64,000 bases of DNA from Chondrus crispus (Eukaryota; Rhodophyta; Florideophyceae; Gigartinales; Gigartinaceae), in assembly GCF_000350225.1 (NCBI RefSeq), contig NW_005179258.1, positions 11,813 through 75,812 of the forward strand, given 5' to 3'. Each line of letters opens with the position of its first letter. Positions within the stretch are counted from its first letter, which is position 1. The notes under the pieces are model-generated. The model was not told the origin of the DNA. It searched no databases and saw only the letters and a program-made list of their open reading frames with translations. This document shows, in pieces, positions 20,114 through 30,850 of the stretch. The position numbers were made by a program, and so were the translations under genes.

Positions 20114-22195
20114 ATGGAAACGCAGCCACCACCCAATGGTGAAGCATTTGCAGAAGAGGAGGAAGCTGCTGCTGAAATTGGAAACGGAAATCCGGACCAT
20201 GACTCACCCCAGTGGGAGCAGAGAGCATCAAGAGAATATGTTCCTATTGAGGATGACGCGAATGACGAGAATGCACGCTGTGACAACGCTGGAGACCACA
20301 CCTCTGGAGGAGCAGCTTAAAACGTCAAAATTCGTCAGTTTTTCGGCCCGGAACAAGAGCACCTCAATACAGTAACTCTCAGGGGAGAAAGAATGACAGG
20401 TGTTCCGTCTCCTGCAATAGCAACAGCGCAGCCCAGATTAAGCTTGAGGACTCCAAGCACATATGAGAGGAACTCCCCTGGGGAGAGCTCCATTCGGTTC
20501 TTCCTCGAAAATATGCAGAAATCCTTGCTTACTCGATTGGCTTCTGTTGAAAGAACAATGAAACACCTTCAGAGAGATGTCGAGAACGTGCGAAATGGAA
20601 TGAACCAAAGCAATTATTTCTTCGGGACGAGTCCAAGCGTGGGATTGACTACCAATTCGAAGAGAATTTTCAAAACTGCAACGAAATGGGCCTCTAAGGA
20701 TATGGTTGACGACGAGAACAGGGCACTGAAATCGAATGTGGAGCTTGTTTTTGACACTTCATTACTGTCACGGGTCCTGCCAGACGCGTCATGTTTCTTC
20801 ATGGAGCACACGTGGTCCCTAGGTGTGAATCTTGCCCATACTCACCTGGCTATGTCTGCGTTTCTCTACGACCATCAGAATAGATCTACCAAAAAAAAGC
20901 TCGAGGCAGCTCTTGCTCGCGTTCACTGTGACTTCAAATTTCGCTTCGTGAGAAGGTTATTTGTTCAGGCACGCAATCAGTTCGAACTTGTTCTAGAAAG
21001 TGAAAATGAGGCTCCGCAGAAAACAAGAGCCGTTCAAGGTGTTCGAGATGCCAATAACAACGAAAATAATCACAGAAAGAACTGGGCAATGCCTCAGCCG
21101 CGCGCGCCGTATTGGCTCAATCAGCGCTATGTAGGAAGAAAAGCTATGAAGAAAACCCGTGAGCTTATTGAAACAAAAGCTAGACCGCAGAAAAGGGATA
21201 TAGATACCGAAAAGGGTGGCGAAAGTTTTTACATTGTACACACAGTATACGCAATGTCCACCGATTTTTTTAAGGAGTCACGTGTAGCTGCGAAAAGGCG
21301 CTTTCTCGAGGATCTGGGCTTCGCACTCAGACCATGGGAGGCGAGCAGAGACATACCTGTAGCGTTCGGTCGACCAAACGTTTCATTCAAGCATCCAGAT
21401 CACGTGTTCAACTTTGCCGATCACGTTGTCTCCGCAACCACAGTCGAGCTACCGAACGCAGATGCCATGAATTCGCGTTCACTGCAAGAATTGGCATGTT
21501 GTCGTCTCGAGCTTGATGTGCTGGTGCACTATTGCGTACTGGTGGGAGATGGATTGCTGAAGAATGGAGGGCAGAAAATCGGATTCAGGCCAGCAGAGTA
21601 TAAGCGTATGTATCGCACCATCAACCTAGTTCGCGTAGCCGTCAGTTTCTTTGTGGACTTCACGCAAGGCCGCAATGTAGAGGAATTCCTGGCCAGTCAC
21701 ACAGGGTCACTGAGGACTGTTTATAGGACTGCATTGCTTTTTCGTTGGTTTGTGCAAGATATCATTAACGGCCATAGTCATCTTTCCATGCCATCCACTG
21801 CGCTAAATGACGAAAACGAGGTCCGTGTACCAAATGACTTCAGTCCGGATGCAGTTCGCAATCAACGCGGTGCACCCCAAGATGCAGAATACTCAGAACA
21901 AGGCAGCATGAGGGTTCAGCGGCGGCTCAGAGATTTCCTTCCTGGTATGTCCAAGCAGAAAGACGTCTTGGACGCCCAAATCTTACGAATGTCCCCGGCG
22001 AAGTTTTCTAAACTCTGCACTGATTCCCCTCCTGCAACAAACGAGCATGTGGAAAAACGAGACGCTATTAATAGTAGTGCTCGGAGGGCTACCATCCCCA
22101 ATGAGTGCAATGAAGACTGGGAAGATCGTTCTGACGATGGCTTTGATTTTGGCCACTTACTTGATGCAGAAGAAGACTTGAGCGTGGGAGTCTAA
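20114..22195 (+). CDS. accessory protein B of large DDE transposon (600 aa from ATG 20393)
   Basis: ATG 20393 opens a 600-codon ORF to 22195. The same frame is open from about 20,000, with an acidic segment from ATG 20114 (FAEEEEAAAEIGNGNPDHD) and a single in-frame TAA at 20318-20320, followed by KIRQFFGPEQEHLNTV. Either a longer protein lost one codon or translation starts at 20393. Features: a coiled coil (LTRLASVERTMKHLQRDVE) near residue 45, a basic central part, a predicted all-helical C half and a very acidic tail (EDWEDRSDDGFDFGHLLDAE). No family recognised. It lies next to the divergent transposase and shares the coiled-coil and acidic style of accessory protein A. Confidence 0.5.
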
Positions 22196-22278
22196 TACGC
22201 CTGTGGAGTCCTCTACCAAAACCTACTCTACTCGTCTAATAACCGTCCTCAAGTCGCGTGCGCATTACCGCCCAGGGG

Positions 22279-22331
22279 CTTTGCGTGAGAGGGCTGGCGA
22301 TATCTGGAAACTATCGGCTGCTGTGAAGTCG
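22279..22331. repeat. 53-bp direct repeat, left copy
   Basis: This matches 24,451-24,503 at 48 of 53 positions in the same orientation. Both begin CTTTGCGTGAGAGG and end CTGCTGTGAAGTCG. The pair brackets the two internally deleted host-gene copies at 22.6-24.4 kb. Confidence 0.8.
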
Positions 22332-22638
22332 TAAGTAAGGAGCGCGATGGACACCACAAAATTCGGACGAGAGTCCTCTTCTCTGTGCAGCGAGCCCTTT
22401 GTTCGTTTTTCAATCTTTTTGGGGTGTACACGTGGCATATCAACTGTTTTATAACTGTTTTTGTTGCATTGCTGGGCACGACTGCTGTTTTACCGAGGTT
22501 CCCACCCACACCGAGGCTCCCATCCACTCCAGCGGTCTTGCCTTGAGCGCACCATAAACCTTGCGCACCGCACCCCCTACCTACCGGCAATCCCCTTTCT
22601 CTCCGTCTTCGAACGAAAGAACTTGACAACACGTACGA

Positions 22639-23874
22639 GTGCGCTGCGACCCGCCTATCCCCGTGCCTCCCTCTCAACCATCCACCGTTGAACGGCCTGC
22701 CCGTCGCCGTCTCGTCGACTACACCCTCACGTATTGGCAGCCGTCCTCATCGGCATCCGCCGCGTCCATCTCAGTCGACGACCTTCCCACGCTCACGCTT
22801 CCGTCGGTGGAGGAAGCCACCGTTAGCAAATCGCTCACATGTCACCCCTGCGACCAAGTCTTCGCCACCGTCAACTAACCGTCTTTTCGAAATTTTTGCG
22901 ACTGTGTTTGCGAGTTTAGTCGTATCAAATCGGCTGGTGCTACGCTGCGCCGACACAGGGAGCAGGCTCTTCAGAATGAGGTCCATACTTCTTTGCGCGA
23001 ATGGAGTGAAGATCTACTTGCCGCAGAATGTATATATGTTCGAGCCAGCAAGCGAGAGGGGAGGGTACGTTTCAGGACTTTCGCGACAGCCCTGTTGAGA
23101 AGTAGGATTTTTCCGTTTGAAATGGCGTTGCTAACATCACGATGTGTCTTTTGCGCATATGCTTGCTTGTTTCTACATTATCAATAGGATTTATTGGTCG
23201 GTTGGAATGGAAGCCCGTTGGAAACCGCGGAGGCACGAAATGCGCTTTGGAATATTCCGCTCCCTACAAGAAGGGTGACGTTAAAAGAAGCGAAGTGAGT
23301 TTACGAAGAGCTGTCTTTGGTCCGAATCTCGTCCACTTCATTAGCTGCTACAGTAGAGGCAAAGAAGTTGTTGGAGAAGTCGAAACCCGTGCCCATGCCA
23401 AAAGCTCCGAAGCAGGTGAGTACTGCAGTTGACAAGGGACCAAAAGGGAAGGGAACAGATCATCTCAAAAAGAGGGGGGAATCAGAAAAGAGAGTTGCAA
23501 AAATCAGTGAAGAGACGGAGAAAAAGGAAGATTTGCCGGTTATTGATCCTGCGACTGCGCGACTCTTCAGTATATGCAGAGAAGGTGCCCGACAGGAGCT
23601 TGTAGATGCGCTGAGTAGTGATGACGCGATCAAGTCAATTGTGTTTGAGTGTCACTTCTTCCATTCTGATGCGAGGTTTGAAAAGGTCGAGGGTGCTCTT
23701 AGACTGATTGGTGTATGTGCCGTTTGTGGACATGCGGACGTTGTAGAAGCTCTATTGGATCACGGTGTCCGATGTGTGAACGGAATCAATTGCAAAAGCG
23801 CAGGGATTCTCTGGTTGAGAATGACAGGTCTAAGACGAAGGGAAAGCATGAGCCAACAAGAGAACATTCTTTGA
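22639..23874 (+). pseudogene. Vms1/ANKZF1-like (VLRF1) gene, internally deleted
   Basis: In frame 1 there is a zinc-finger-like start (SLTCHPCDQVFATVN) ending in TAA at 22876. Then, in the same frame, KSAGATLRRHREQALQNEVH...LREWSEDLLAAECIYVRA appears (22,927-23,050), which is the signature C half of the VLRF1 domain of Vms1/ANKZF1 ribosome-rescue release factors. After a probable intron (GTACGT near 23,065 to ..AATAG at 23,187) comes IPLPTRRVTLKEAK, then TGA at 23296-23298 where the family has Arg, then VYEELSLVRIS. A Lys-rich linker and an ankyrin-like unit (LIGVCAVCGHADVVEALLDH) end at 23,874. The catalytic Gly/Gln loop that should lie between the zinc finger and KSAGA is missing. A nonfunctional gene fragment. 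Confidence 0.75.
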
Positions 23875-23879
23875 CAGAC

Positions 23880-24428
23880 ATGTCTAGAACATGGCGCTTC
23901 TTTGTTCGCTGGTTTTCTCGATTTGCAATTGTGATTGTGCTAATACTCGGCAACGCCCGCCTTGTAACAATTCCAAACCGAACAAGAGAACCGCAATCAG
24001 ATACCACCGCGCTCCTCGTCATGACGCATTCGCGTCCTGAGTACCTTACGAAGTGCCTTGAATCTATTTTGAAAGCTCACCCACGTTCCGGTGAGTGGCC
24101 AATTATTGTGTCAATGGACCGGCAGGACGGCGAGGATCACGTCGAGGTCGCATGTCGAAGGCGGTGTACCTCAAGTATTCTAACTATCTCACGACCAGGC
24201 CGCAGGACAGAGACGTGATTGCAGAGTATCACGAGGACTTTTTGGACCCCATCACGTACCGGGGTTATGGGCGACCATCGCAACGGGATGAAACTCAGTA
24301 GCTATAAGGGCATGACCATTATCATTTGGAATGGAAACTGGGCGTTCATTGTGCAAAAGGGGTGGACACCGCCTGAAGGGTACCAGCTCGGAAGTGAGGT
24401 TTGCTGCTATCGACGAATCGACTCATGA
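23880..24428 (+). pseudogene. GnT-I-like (GT13) glycosyltransferase, core deleted
   Basis: ATG 23880 gives a type II membrane anchor (SRFAIVIVLILGNARLV) and then ALLVMTHSRPEYLTKCLESI...GEWPIIVSMD, the start of the GT13 (N-acetylglucosaminyltransferase I) catalytic domain that makes complex N-glycans in the Golgi. It breaks off after DGEDHVEVA. The next recognisable part is the extreme C terminus in shifted frames: EYHEDFLDPITYR, then GVMGDHRNGMKLSSYKGM, then NWAFIV...EGYQLG, ending at 24428; this corresponds to the GVMDD...YRGI...GY end of the family. About 200 catalytic residues, including the EDD metal site, are absent. It starts 5 bp after the Vms1-like fragment ends. Confidence 0.7.
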
Positions 24429-24450
24429 TTCACACGGCGTGTTGCGCTAG

Positions 24451-24503
24451 CTTTGCGTGAGAGGAGTGGCGATATCTGCAAACTCTCCGCTGCTGTGAAG
24501 TCG
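24451..24503. repeat. 53-bp direct repeat, right copy
   Basis: Partner of 22279-22331, about 2.17 kb apart. It starts 23 bp after the GnT-I-like stop codon. Confidence 0.8.
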
Positions 24504-25399
24504 GACGCTAGGACTCGGCGTCCTTTCAGCTTTAGCGCATCGTACATTCTTGACAGTCTAAACCAACATAGCGATGTAGGGAATCAATAAACTGATGTTC
24601 AAACCCCCAAAAGCAATGAACAATTCATTCAATACACCATAAAAATGCCAAACAACGGACACACAGATGCACAAGCACATTTCGGCAACCTGGCTAGGTT
24701 TCAACATTTTTCTCACGATTGCTATCTTTGCATCTCCCTGGAACACTGAATCGTCGTAGCCTGTACCCTACAGTACACCACTTCGAATTCTCTGAGATGG
24801 TCCGGTGCAACGATAAAGTATCCTATTCTCCGTTCCCCATAAACAAGGTGCGACACAAAATCAGCAAGGAATTAGTCTGGGATGGGCCAAACACCAGCAA
24901 CACAGACATAGCGTGTGCTGGCATGTTCACTTCACCAATACGTATCATAGCAGAAGAACTCGAACAAAGGTTTAACATTTAATGATATCAAAACAGGCAA
25001 ATAAAATTCGAAGATTTTTCATTCAATAAATTAAGGACCGACGGCACTGTAAGGTCGACATGAGATCATCAGCATTGCTCTTCCGTAACACTGCAATAGA
25101 GAGTATCAATGCAGAGTGACTCTGCAGTGTGTCTTAGCCACCGCAAGAGCATGCAAAATGTCCTCCCAAAGTGGGATACTCCTCAGCCATAAATAACAAT
25201 TAAGGAACTTGAATTGTTTTCCAGGGTCTGCCGGGTCTTCTCCGAAAATACGGTACATGTATTTCCTGTTTTTTGTTCCCACCTCCAAAAGTTTGTTTTC
25301 CAGAGCAGTTAGTGCCCGAATAATATCTGTTTCGCTTGGGTTGCTCGTCGGGTTTTCAGAAAGAACCAATTTCACCCACATGTAATGATGTGCCGATAC
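24504..25399. other. AT-rich intergenic, one weak ORF
   Basis: No recognised gene. ORF 24719-24982 (plus) has no domain. It is probably 5' flank of the second pogo copy. Confidence 0.4.
25106..25381 (-). CDS. hypothetical 91-aa ORF
   Basis: Minus strand, ATG 25379-25381, stop at 25106. The product has a plausible amphipathic composition (SETDIIRALTALENKLLEVG, KQFKFLNCYLWLRSIPLW) but no recognised family. It lies just upstream of the decayed pogo copy on the other strand and may be chance. Confidence 0.2.
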   Translation of the reverse strand: MWVKLVLSENPTSNPSETDIIRALTALENKLLEVGTKNRKYMYRIFGEDPADPGKQFKFLNCYLWLRSIPLWEDILHALAVAKTHCRVTLH

Positions 25400-26123
25400 T
25401 CTATACTGTACAGAATACTTCAAGGATATTCCATGTAGATGAATCTGGGGTATCGTTCAGAAAAAATACAGCTAGGAGCTCTCCCAAGTCCATTGGGCTG
25501 CGCCGTAATGGTTTGGTTCAAGTTGCTGTAAAAACAAAGGGTACTTTGGAGCCGTAGACAGACATCGTAGTTGTAAATGATTATGGAAAGCGTTCTAAAC
25601 CTATTGTAGTTTGTCCGCACAGACAGCCTCATTTTAGTCGAGTTGATGGCAAAATTGAGACAATACATGACTATCTTGCAGACAGCCACTTCTATCAACG
25701 AGATTCGTCTGGAGTTGACATGGTAATATTTATAGATTGGACTAAACACTTCTGCGTGGAGGCTAGCACTCTAAGGAAAGAAGCAAATATATATTTCTCC
25801 TTTTGATAGATACAGTTGCCATATTCAGTTCGACGTTCGGAAATATCTCAAAAGATAACAACGTGTACGTGATACGTATCTCGGCTCATACCTCTCAAGT
25901 TTTACTGTTGCTAGACGTGACTGGTTATGGACCGTTTATCACTTTCAGCGAGCGCCAAGTCAATGCACGTGCAAATTCTAAGTTGGTTCTCGATGCATTT
26001 GATGTTGCTGATGTTTTGCGCTTCGCCTTGTCAGACGCTTTGACTATCATAAACATAAGCAGTGGGTTCAAGCAGAGTGGCGTCCGGTACCGTACGGTCC
26101 GAAACGCGACGATATCATTGTAA
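25400..26123 (+). pseudogene. pogo/Tigger-type transposase, second decayed copy
   Basis: Fragments in order: RIFHVDESGVSFRKN (first catalytic Asp) near 25,420, YGKRSKPIVVCP near 25,585 and VIFIDWTKHFC near 25,730. After a frame change, ISAHTSQVLLLLDVTGYGPF near 25,880 and LVLDAFDVADVLRFAL near 25,985 follow. The last two align with the motifs at 7,960 and 8,070 of the first copy. The second-Asp motif IDGxGSH is replaced by IDWTKHF, and there are stops at about 25,557 and 25,805. More diverged than the 7.2-8.6 kb copy. Confidence 0.7.
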
Positions 26124-26719
26124 GACAACTTGCAATATTTTGAAGGGCACGATGGTTAGGATCGTGATGAAACGCCGTGACAATTTTTAATGAACAGTTT
26201 GCAGTTACATGGAAGAGGTTTTATTAAAGATGCGGGTGAGGAGGAAAACGACAAGATAATAAGTATCGGCAACATGGAGGGCATACTAGACTTCAGATGA
26301 AGTCCTGCAAGCTCTGAAGAAGTGAGCTCCAAGGGGCAACCGTGGGACAAAAAGAAGACTACTGATGAACTGGAACAGAAGGATTTGTAGAGTACATGTC
26401 CGCTTGACAGTGCTGCAGACTGTAGCCGGTTGGCTTCCCCCGCGCCATTCAGGCACTTGCAGGAGGTATGTCTATCATGCAGTTGGGGTAAGAGACGCTT
26501 GAAAGCTCTTCTCTGGGTTGATATAAGAGCAGAAGCTCATTAAGGTAGGGTTGCTCATGTACGGCATTTGTTGCGAATGGCGGGCCACGGCGAGTAGGGT
26601 TATGATAACCAGTAATTGAAAGTTAACCGCTCTTCGTAAAATGAATGCGTTTTTGAGTGTTGTTCAGAGGAATTATTGTAGCATAGTCACAGAGGTGATT
26701 ATTTACTTCCGGGGGGTGA
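26124..26719. other. no gene seen
   Basis: Short ORFs only. It may contain the 3' end of the pogo copy. Confidence 0.4.
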
Positions 26720-27240
26720 CTACTGTACACCCGCAACTAGCTTTACAGCGCGCACACGCCCGCCTGCAAGTACGCGCGCGAGGATAGCTGTGCGCGTGTA
26801 CAGCGGGGCAATGTGGAGCGATGCGCACGGGCTTAACGTGTAAGCCACGGGGTAGACACTGTAACATATTAGATTAGACCACTAACTGGTATATTAAATG
26901 ACTGGGAGCCGACGGGGACGGGCAGGCACGGGCTTGGCCAAAACCTCACTGCCGGCTACCCGACGCTTATTCTTGACGCGACCTCCTCACTCGCGCGTCT
27001 AAGTAAGGAACAACGCGGGGAGCGGGCGCGAACGTACGCGTGCAAGCGGGATCCACCTCCGCCTGCCGGCACTAGAACGTCAACTAGCACCGCCCTCGGG
27101 CGTCGAGCGCATCGATCCGCCCAAACGAGTACTGTGATCGCGACCGCTCCCCCTGCTCTACCACGGTACCACTAACCCGCGTTCGTTCCTACAGTGCTTT
27201 GTTTTGTCCTGTTTTTCTCGCGTGCACAGGTCTACGCAAC
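26720..27240. repeat. GC-rich LTR-like block
   Basis: Abrupt rise in GC, with repeated GCGCGTGTACAGCG/CACACGCCC motifs, then a dense GC-rich leader and a T-rich GTTTTGTCCTGTTTTTCTCG stretch. It resembles the 8,690-9,300 block in motif style and in its place downstream of a pogo remnant, but I could not align it block by block. Possibly a distant member of the same LTR family. Confidence 0.3.
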
Positions 27241-28079
27241 TATAGCTAGACCCCCCGCCGACCGGGGGTTTATGCTACAATTATGTCTGGTCGGTACTAT
27301 TTGAATTGAAAAGCGGAGGGCCGTACCACCGTAGTTGCGGTGTTTGGATGGTGAAGGGTTTTTGAATTGCTGTGAATGAGCAAGTTGAGCATTTTTCATT
27401 GAAAAAGGTTGATTCAGTGCTGGTGTAAAAGAAAAGTTGACAATTCGGCTAGGAGCGGTTCTAGTGACGCAAAATATGTTCTTCCTGATTGACACAGCAT
27501 TACAACGTGTTTTCATGCGTTGAGAGCGGTGGTCCTGCATGCAATTTGGACCTGAATTTGAGGTGCAGAGAAGGAAACACATATACTGGCGAGAAGGTGT
27601 CATGACGGGCAGTTGTATGTAGCATGAAAGCCTGCCAGAGGCAATGTTGATGGGTTTTGGTTCCGGTTGGATCTTTACATTTTCAATATTTCCTCCTTGT
27701 GTGTCTGTGGCTATTGGCGTCTCTACGCTTCCTTCTTATTTCTTTGGCTGCCAAGCTTCCACCTGGAAGCTTGTGCGGAACCAAATAGAAACCGTTGAGA
27801 TTACAACTTAAATTTTGAACAAAAATCAAACATTAATAAAGCCTCCTATGACCATCCTTCCAGCGTACCGCACACGTGGCGCAATATATAATCTCCACCC
27901 GTTCCGTGCTTCCCAAGCTGGTTCCCCCGGCCACTCTCGTTTCCAGCACATCTTCTCCTTCACCCGGTGGCCTCTCCTGCTGCCTTTCACTACTGCAAGG
28001 TACCCCGGCCAGATGAGTATCGCTCACGTGTGGTTTTAGTGTTCGAACGCTCTCGTTGGGCCCTCCCTTCTTCGTCTTC
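27241..28079. other. intergenic with 63-bp repeat
   Basis: No supported gene. The minus ORF 27,232-27,603 shows no domain. The second copy of the 63-bp repeat lies at 27,747-27,809. The last 200 bp are pyrimidine-rich, as for a leader of the ORF at 28080. Confidence 0.4.
27747..27809. repeat. 63-bp dispersed repeat, copy 2
   Basis: Direct copy of 1415-1477, including the AAGCTTCCA/TGGAAGCTT palindrome. Confidence 0.7.
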
Positions 28080-28436
28080 ATGGCAAAAACGAAACGGACA
28101 GCGCGGAAAGGCACGGGCGAATATGTTACGCGGAATGAACTGGCCATGATGGCTGCCTGGCAACCTTAACAAACTTACGGAACCTCCCGTGATCAATTCA
28201 TGTCCAAGCTGTCCGAAGGGACAGACGTCGTCAAGTTGTCCGAGTCAAGCTGCTTAGCCAGTCTTCCGTTTAACTACAAGATTCCGGCAAACAATAGTCA
28301 CCGCCGGGCGACGAAGTTAGTCGGAACGAGTTCGACTCGCTTCTCCATCACTACATCCCCGAGCTATTTCTCTGAAAGGAAGACCACTAATTTTCCGTCG
28401 AAGGTTCGGCTCGTCAGGGTCAGACCAATCCAGTGA
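28080..28436 (+). pseudogene. ORF with histone-H3-like N-terminal tail, one stop
   Basis: ATG 28080 encodes MAKTKRTARKGTGEYVTR and then NELAMMAAWQP, stop TAA at 28167-28169. Positions TK, TARK, TG, R and LA..AA match the H3 tail (K4 and K9 contexts kept). The frame continues past the stop for 89 codons (QTYGTSRDQFMSKLSEGTDV..) to 28436, but that part does not resemble the histone fold. Options are a retroelement gag-like ORF with a chance or mimicking tail, or a fragment of an H3 gene fused to other sequence. It sits beside the gypsy remnant (28,970-31,320) but on the opposite strand. Confidence 0.35.
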
Positions 28437-28969
28437 ACGATTCCCGTCCCCACAACGCTATGCTGGACGAGTGGTACATATCGAAACTATATCTCTGCAA
28501 TGACAGACCATACTTTGAGGTCGATGGATCCACTGATTTTTCCACTCAATAGACTTCTACACGCTTGAGATCGTGGGCCCGGGGGAACAGTACTACGCAT
28601 TACGTGGTTGACATATTTTTTGCTTCGGTGGGAACAATTGTCATTACCCCTACATGCCGATTGACAACTTCTGTTCGCGGAAATCTGGCCAGATCTGCGA
28701 GATGATTCCAGTGGTGGCAAGGGGCCGAAAGTTCGCGGAGCAGAATTCCTTGCTTCTCTGCGCCTCCTCTCTGAAGGGCAACTCTCGGGACGAATCGGCG
28801 TTTCCGACAGTATCCGAGGTGTACCACGTTGATACTTTTTCATCGCGACGAATAAAACGTCCCCAAATCGATACAGGGCCCAGCGTAGAACAGGAAGTAA
28901 GGCGGAATCCGTCGACAATAGCAGTGCTCTAGCGTCCAGAAGCCACTGCGATTGAACTTTCATTGATTA
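28437..28969. other. unassigned, possible retroelement debris
   Basis: Plus-strand frame 28,654-28,932 and minus frame 28,487-28,963 are both open, but neither shows a motif I can name. The stretch probably belongs to the flank or 3' part of the gypsy element. Confidence 0.3.
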
Positions 28970-29959
28970 CTACGCACACAAAGATAGTACTGTGTCAATG
29001 CATATTGCTTGACAGTTCAGTGCCGAAAATGCCGTTCCCGGTTTCTTGACCAATGGATCCTGTTTCGGTGTAAAACGAATGAGAGTTCTCCCTTGTAAGT
29101 CCTTTCGAGTGTAAATATTGTGCTGCGAACGGAGCATATGCCTAGGGTGGCGGGCGTGCACAAATGTTCATGTTCAGCATAAGCGAGACGTGAAGGGAGG
29201 CTAGTTGCTCACGGATCCTGGGCCATTTCCTTTGGAGACCGGTACGCTTTCGCCAACCTGAAACGCTACATCCTGGTGCTTCTCTGTTGGGGTCACCTTA
29301 CCTCGAGTCTGACTCCTCTCGCCTCTTAAGGCCCCTACGTGTACTACTTCTATGCGAGGAGCCGCTCGCCGACGCTTTACAGGGGTACCCATACACATAT
29401 TTCTGTATAGCGAGCTCCTATCTCAAACTGCTCGATCCAAGACAGATAATAATCTTTCGTGGCGCCCGTTTAAGGGTTCCAATCTTGCGCACTGCCCGTC
29501 CACTCGACATTGGTGCATCGGCAAGCGCAGTTGTCCACTTAATCTTGTGGGGGTTTTTCATGAGGCCCTGCAGCGCTGCTGCTGTGAAGCTAGTCATATT
29601 TCCAGACACAATCGTACCGGTTAAGTCCAAACTGTACAGGATCTGTTCCTCTATAAACTTCACAACCTCTTCCGCAGTTAAAGTAATGGTAGATCCAACG
29701 ATAGGCCAGCTCGTGATACGATCAGCAGCGACCTGCACGAATCTTGTACCGGAGCCCGACCTTGGCAGTGGTCCTGCGAAGTTCACAGAAATCGTACCAA
29801 AAGCGGAAGCCATTGGAAACTTTAACATCGTCCTGTATGTGGGAGAACGGGTACCGACCGGTGTCGGTAAACGTAACGACCCGGAGGGAGATCCCGTAGG
29901 GGTGATCAGACGATACTGGAAAGGCAGGGGATAACTCAACTTGTACACGGGGTGCACGT

Positions 29960-30335
29960 ACCGCCACGGGTGACAGGTGGCGGCGGAATGGCCACGTGTA
30001 CCGCCGTACGTATTACGTCCCGGTGGGGTACAGTAGACTTGGAGGTCCTACTGTAGGGGCGTAGAAATTAGTGTAATAGGAGTGTCAGCCGGGGGAGTCC
30101 CACCTAGCACACGTGGTGCGCGCTCTGCCACGAGTACAGGTCGCCGGAGCACAGCCACGTGTGCAGCTGTGCAGATTAACTCCCCGGTGGAGTACAGTAG
30201 AGGTACTCAACTGTAGTGATCCGAAGTAGAAGTGGATCACTACTGTACTGTCCGGCCGCCGGAGGTCGACGTACTTAGGGACCAAGGCAGTACGCCCCCA
30301 TAGTAAAGGGGGTAGCGACCCCTTTGGCAAGAACT
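29960..30335. repeat. LTR-like insertion inside gypsy remnant
   Basis: GC-rich block with an internal duplication: GCCACGTGTACCG...CCCGGTGGGGTACAGTAGA and GCCACGTGTGCAG...CCCGGTGGAGTACAGTAGA about 170 bp apart. It also has a perfect 10-bp hairpin (GTAGTGATCC...GGATCACTAC) near 30,212-30,245. The GTACAGTAG and CACGTGT motifs link it to the 8.7 and 11.7 kb blocks. It separates gypsy RNase H from integrase, so it probably inserted there. Confidence 0.45.
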
Positions 30336-30782
30336 AAGGAAAAAGAGGAAGAAGCAGATCGTCCCGTGCGGGTTATTCTTGAAGGCCGCAAGCACACGCT
30401 CCCCAGCTTGGTCGTTCCACCGCCTGGTGGAAGCGTATGCCCATCGAGCCCCATCCCTTCCGGGGTCGCAATTCCACTCGTCCGTTAACCGGAATCATGA
30501 CCGCCGCCCTCGCAGAAAGGTTGGTGGTGTTGTAATTTACCGCTACCGTGGACACCCCCTCCGTGATGGATTAACACCGAACCGGAAGGATCCATATTAT
30601 TACACTGTACTTCAGGAAAAAGCCCCCTTCTGGTATCCATCACATCTGCAGACGTAGCTGGCCAGATCCTGGTGAACCTCTGGCTACCAGTAACGGTCGA
30701 GCACAAACTTGTTTCTAGTATTCAGATCCCAATGTCCTAATTCAACGTGGAATGCACGGAAAATGTTCTTACGATCATTCCG

Positions 30783-30850
30783 CGTAGAAATATCGAGCAA
30801 GCCGGCGCAGGCTTGCTCGCTATTTCTACGGAAAACAGCGCTGTTTTCCG
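30783..30850. repeat. adjacent hairpin and palindrome
   Basis: A 21-bp stem with one mismatch (30783-30803 with 30810-30830, loop GGCGCA) is directly followed, overlapping by two bases, by a perfect 22-bp palindrome at 30829-30850. It lies in the RNase H-integrase linker of the gypsy remnant. The arrangement resembles 671-740 and 34,759-34,841. Confidence 0.85.

Noticed and set aside
23317..23874. Separate ankyrin-repeat gene
   Set aside because: The frame continues upstream through a TGA into TRRVTLKEAK of the Vms1/ANKZF1-like fragment, so the ankyrin part is its C terminus.
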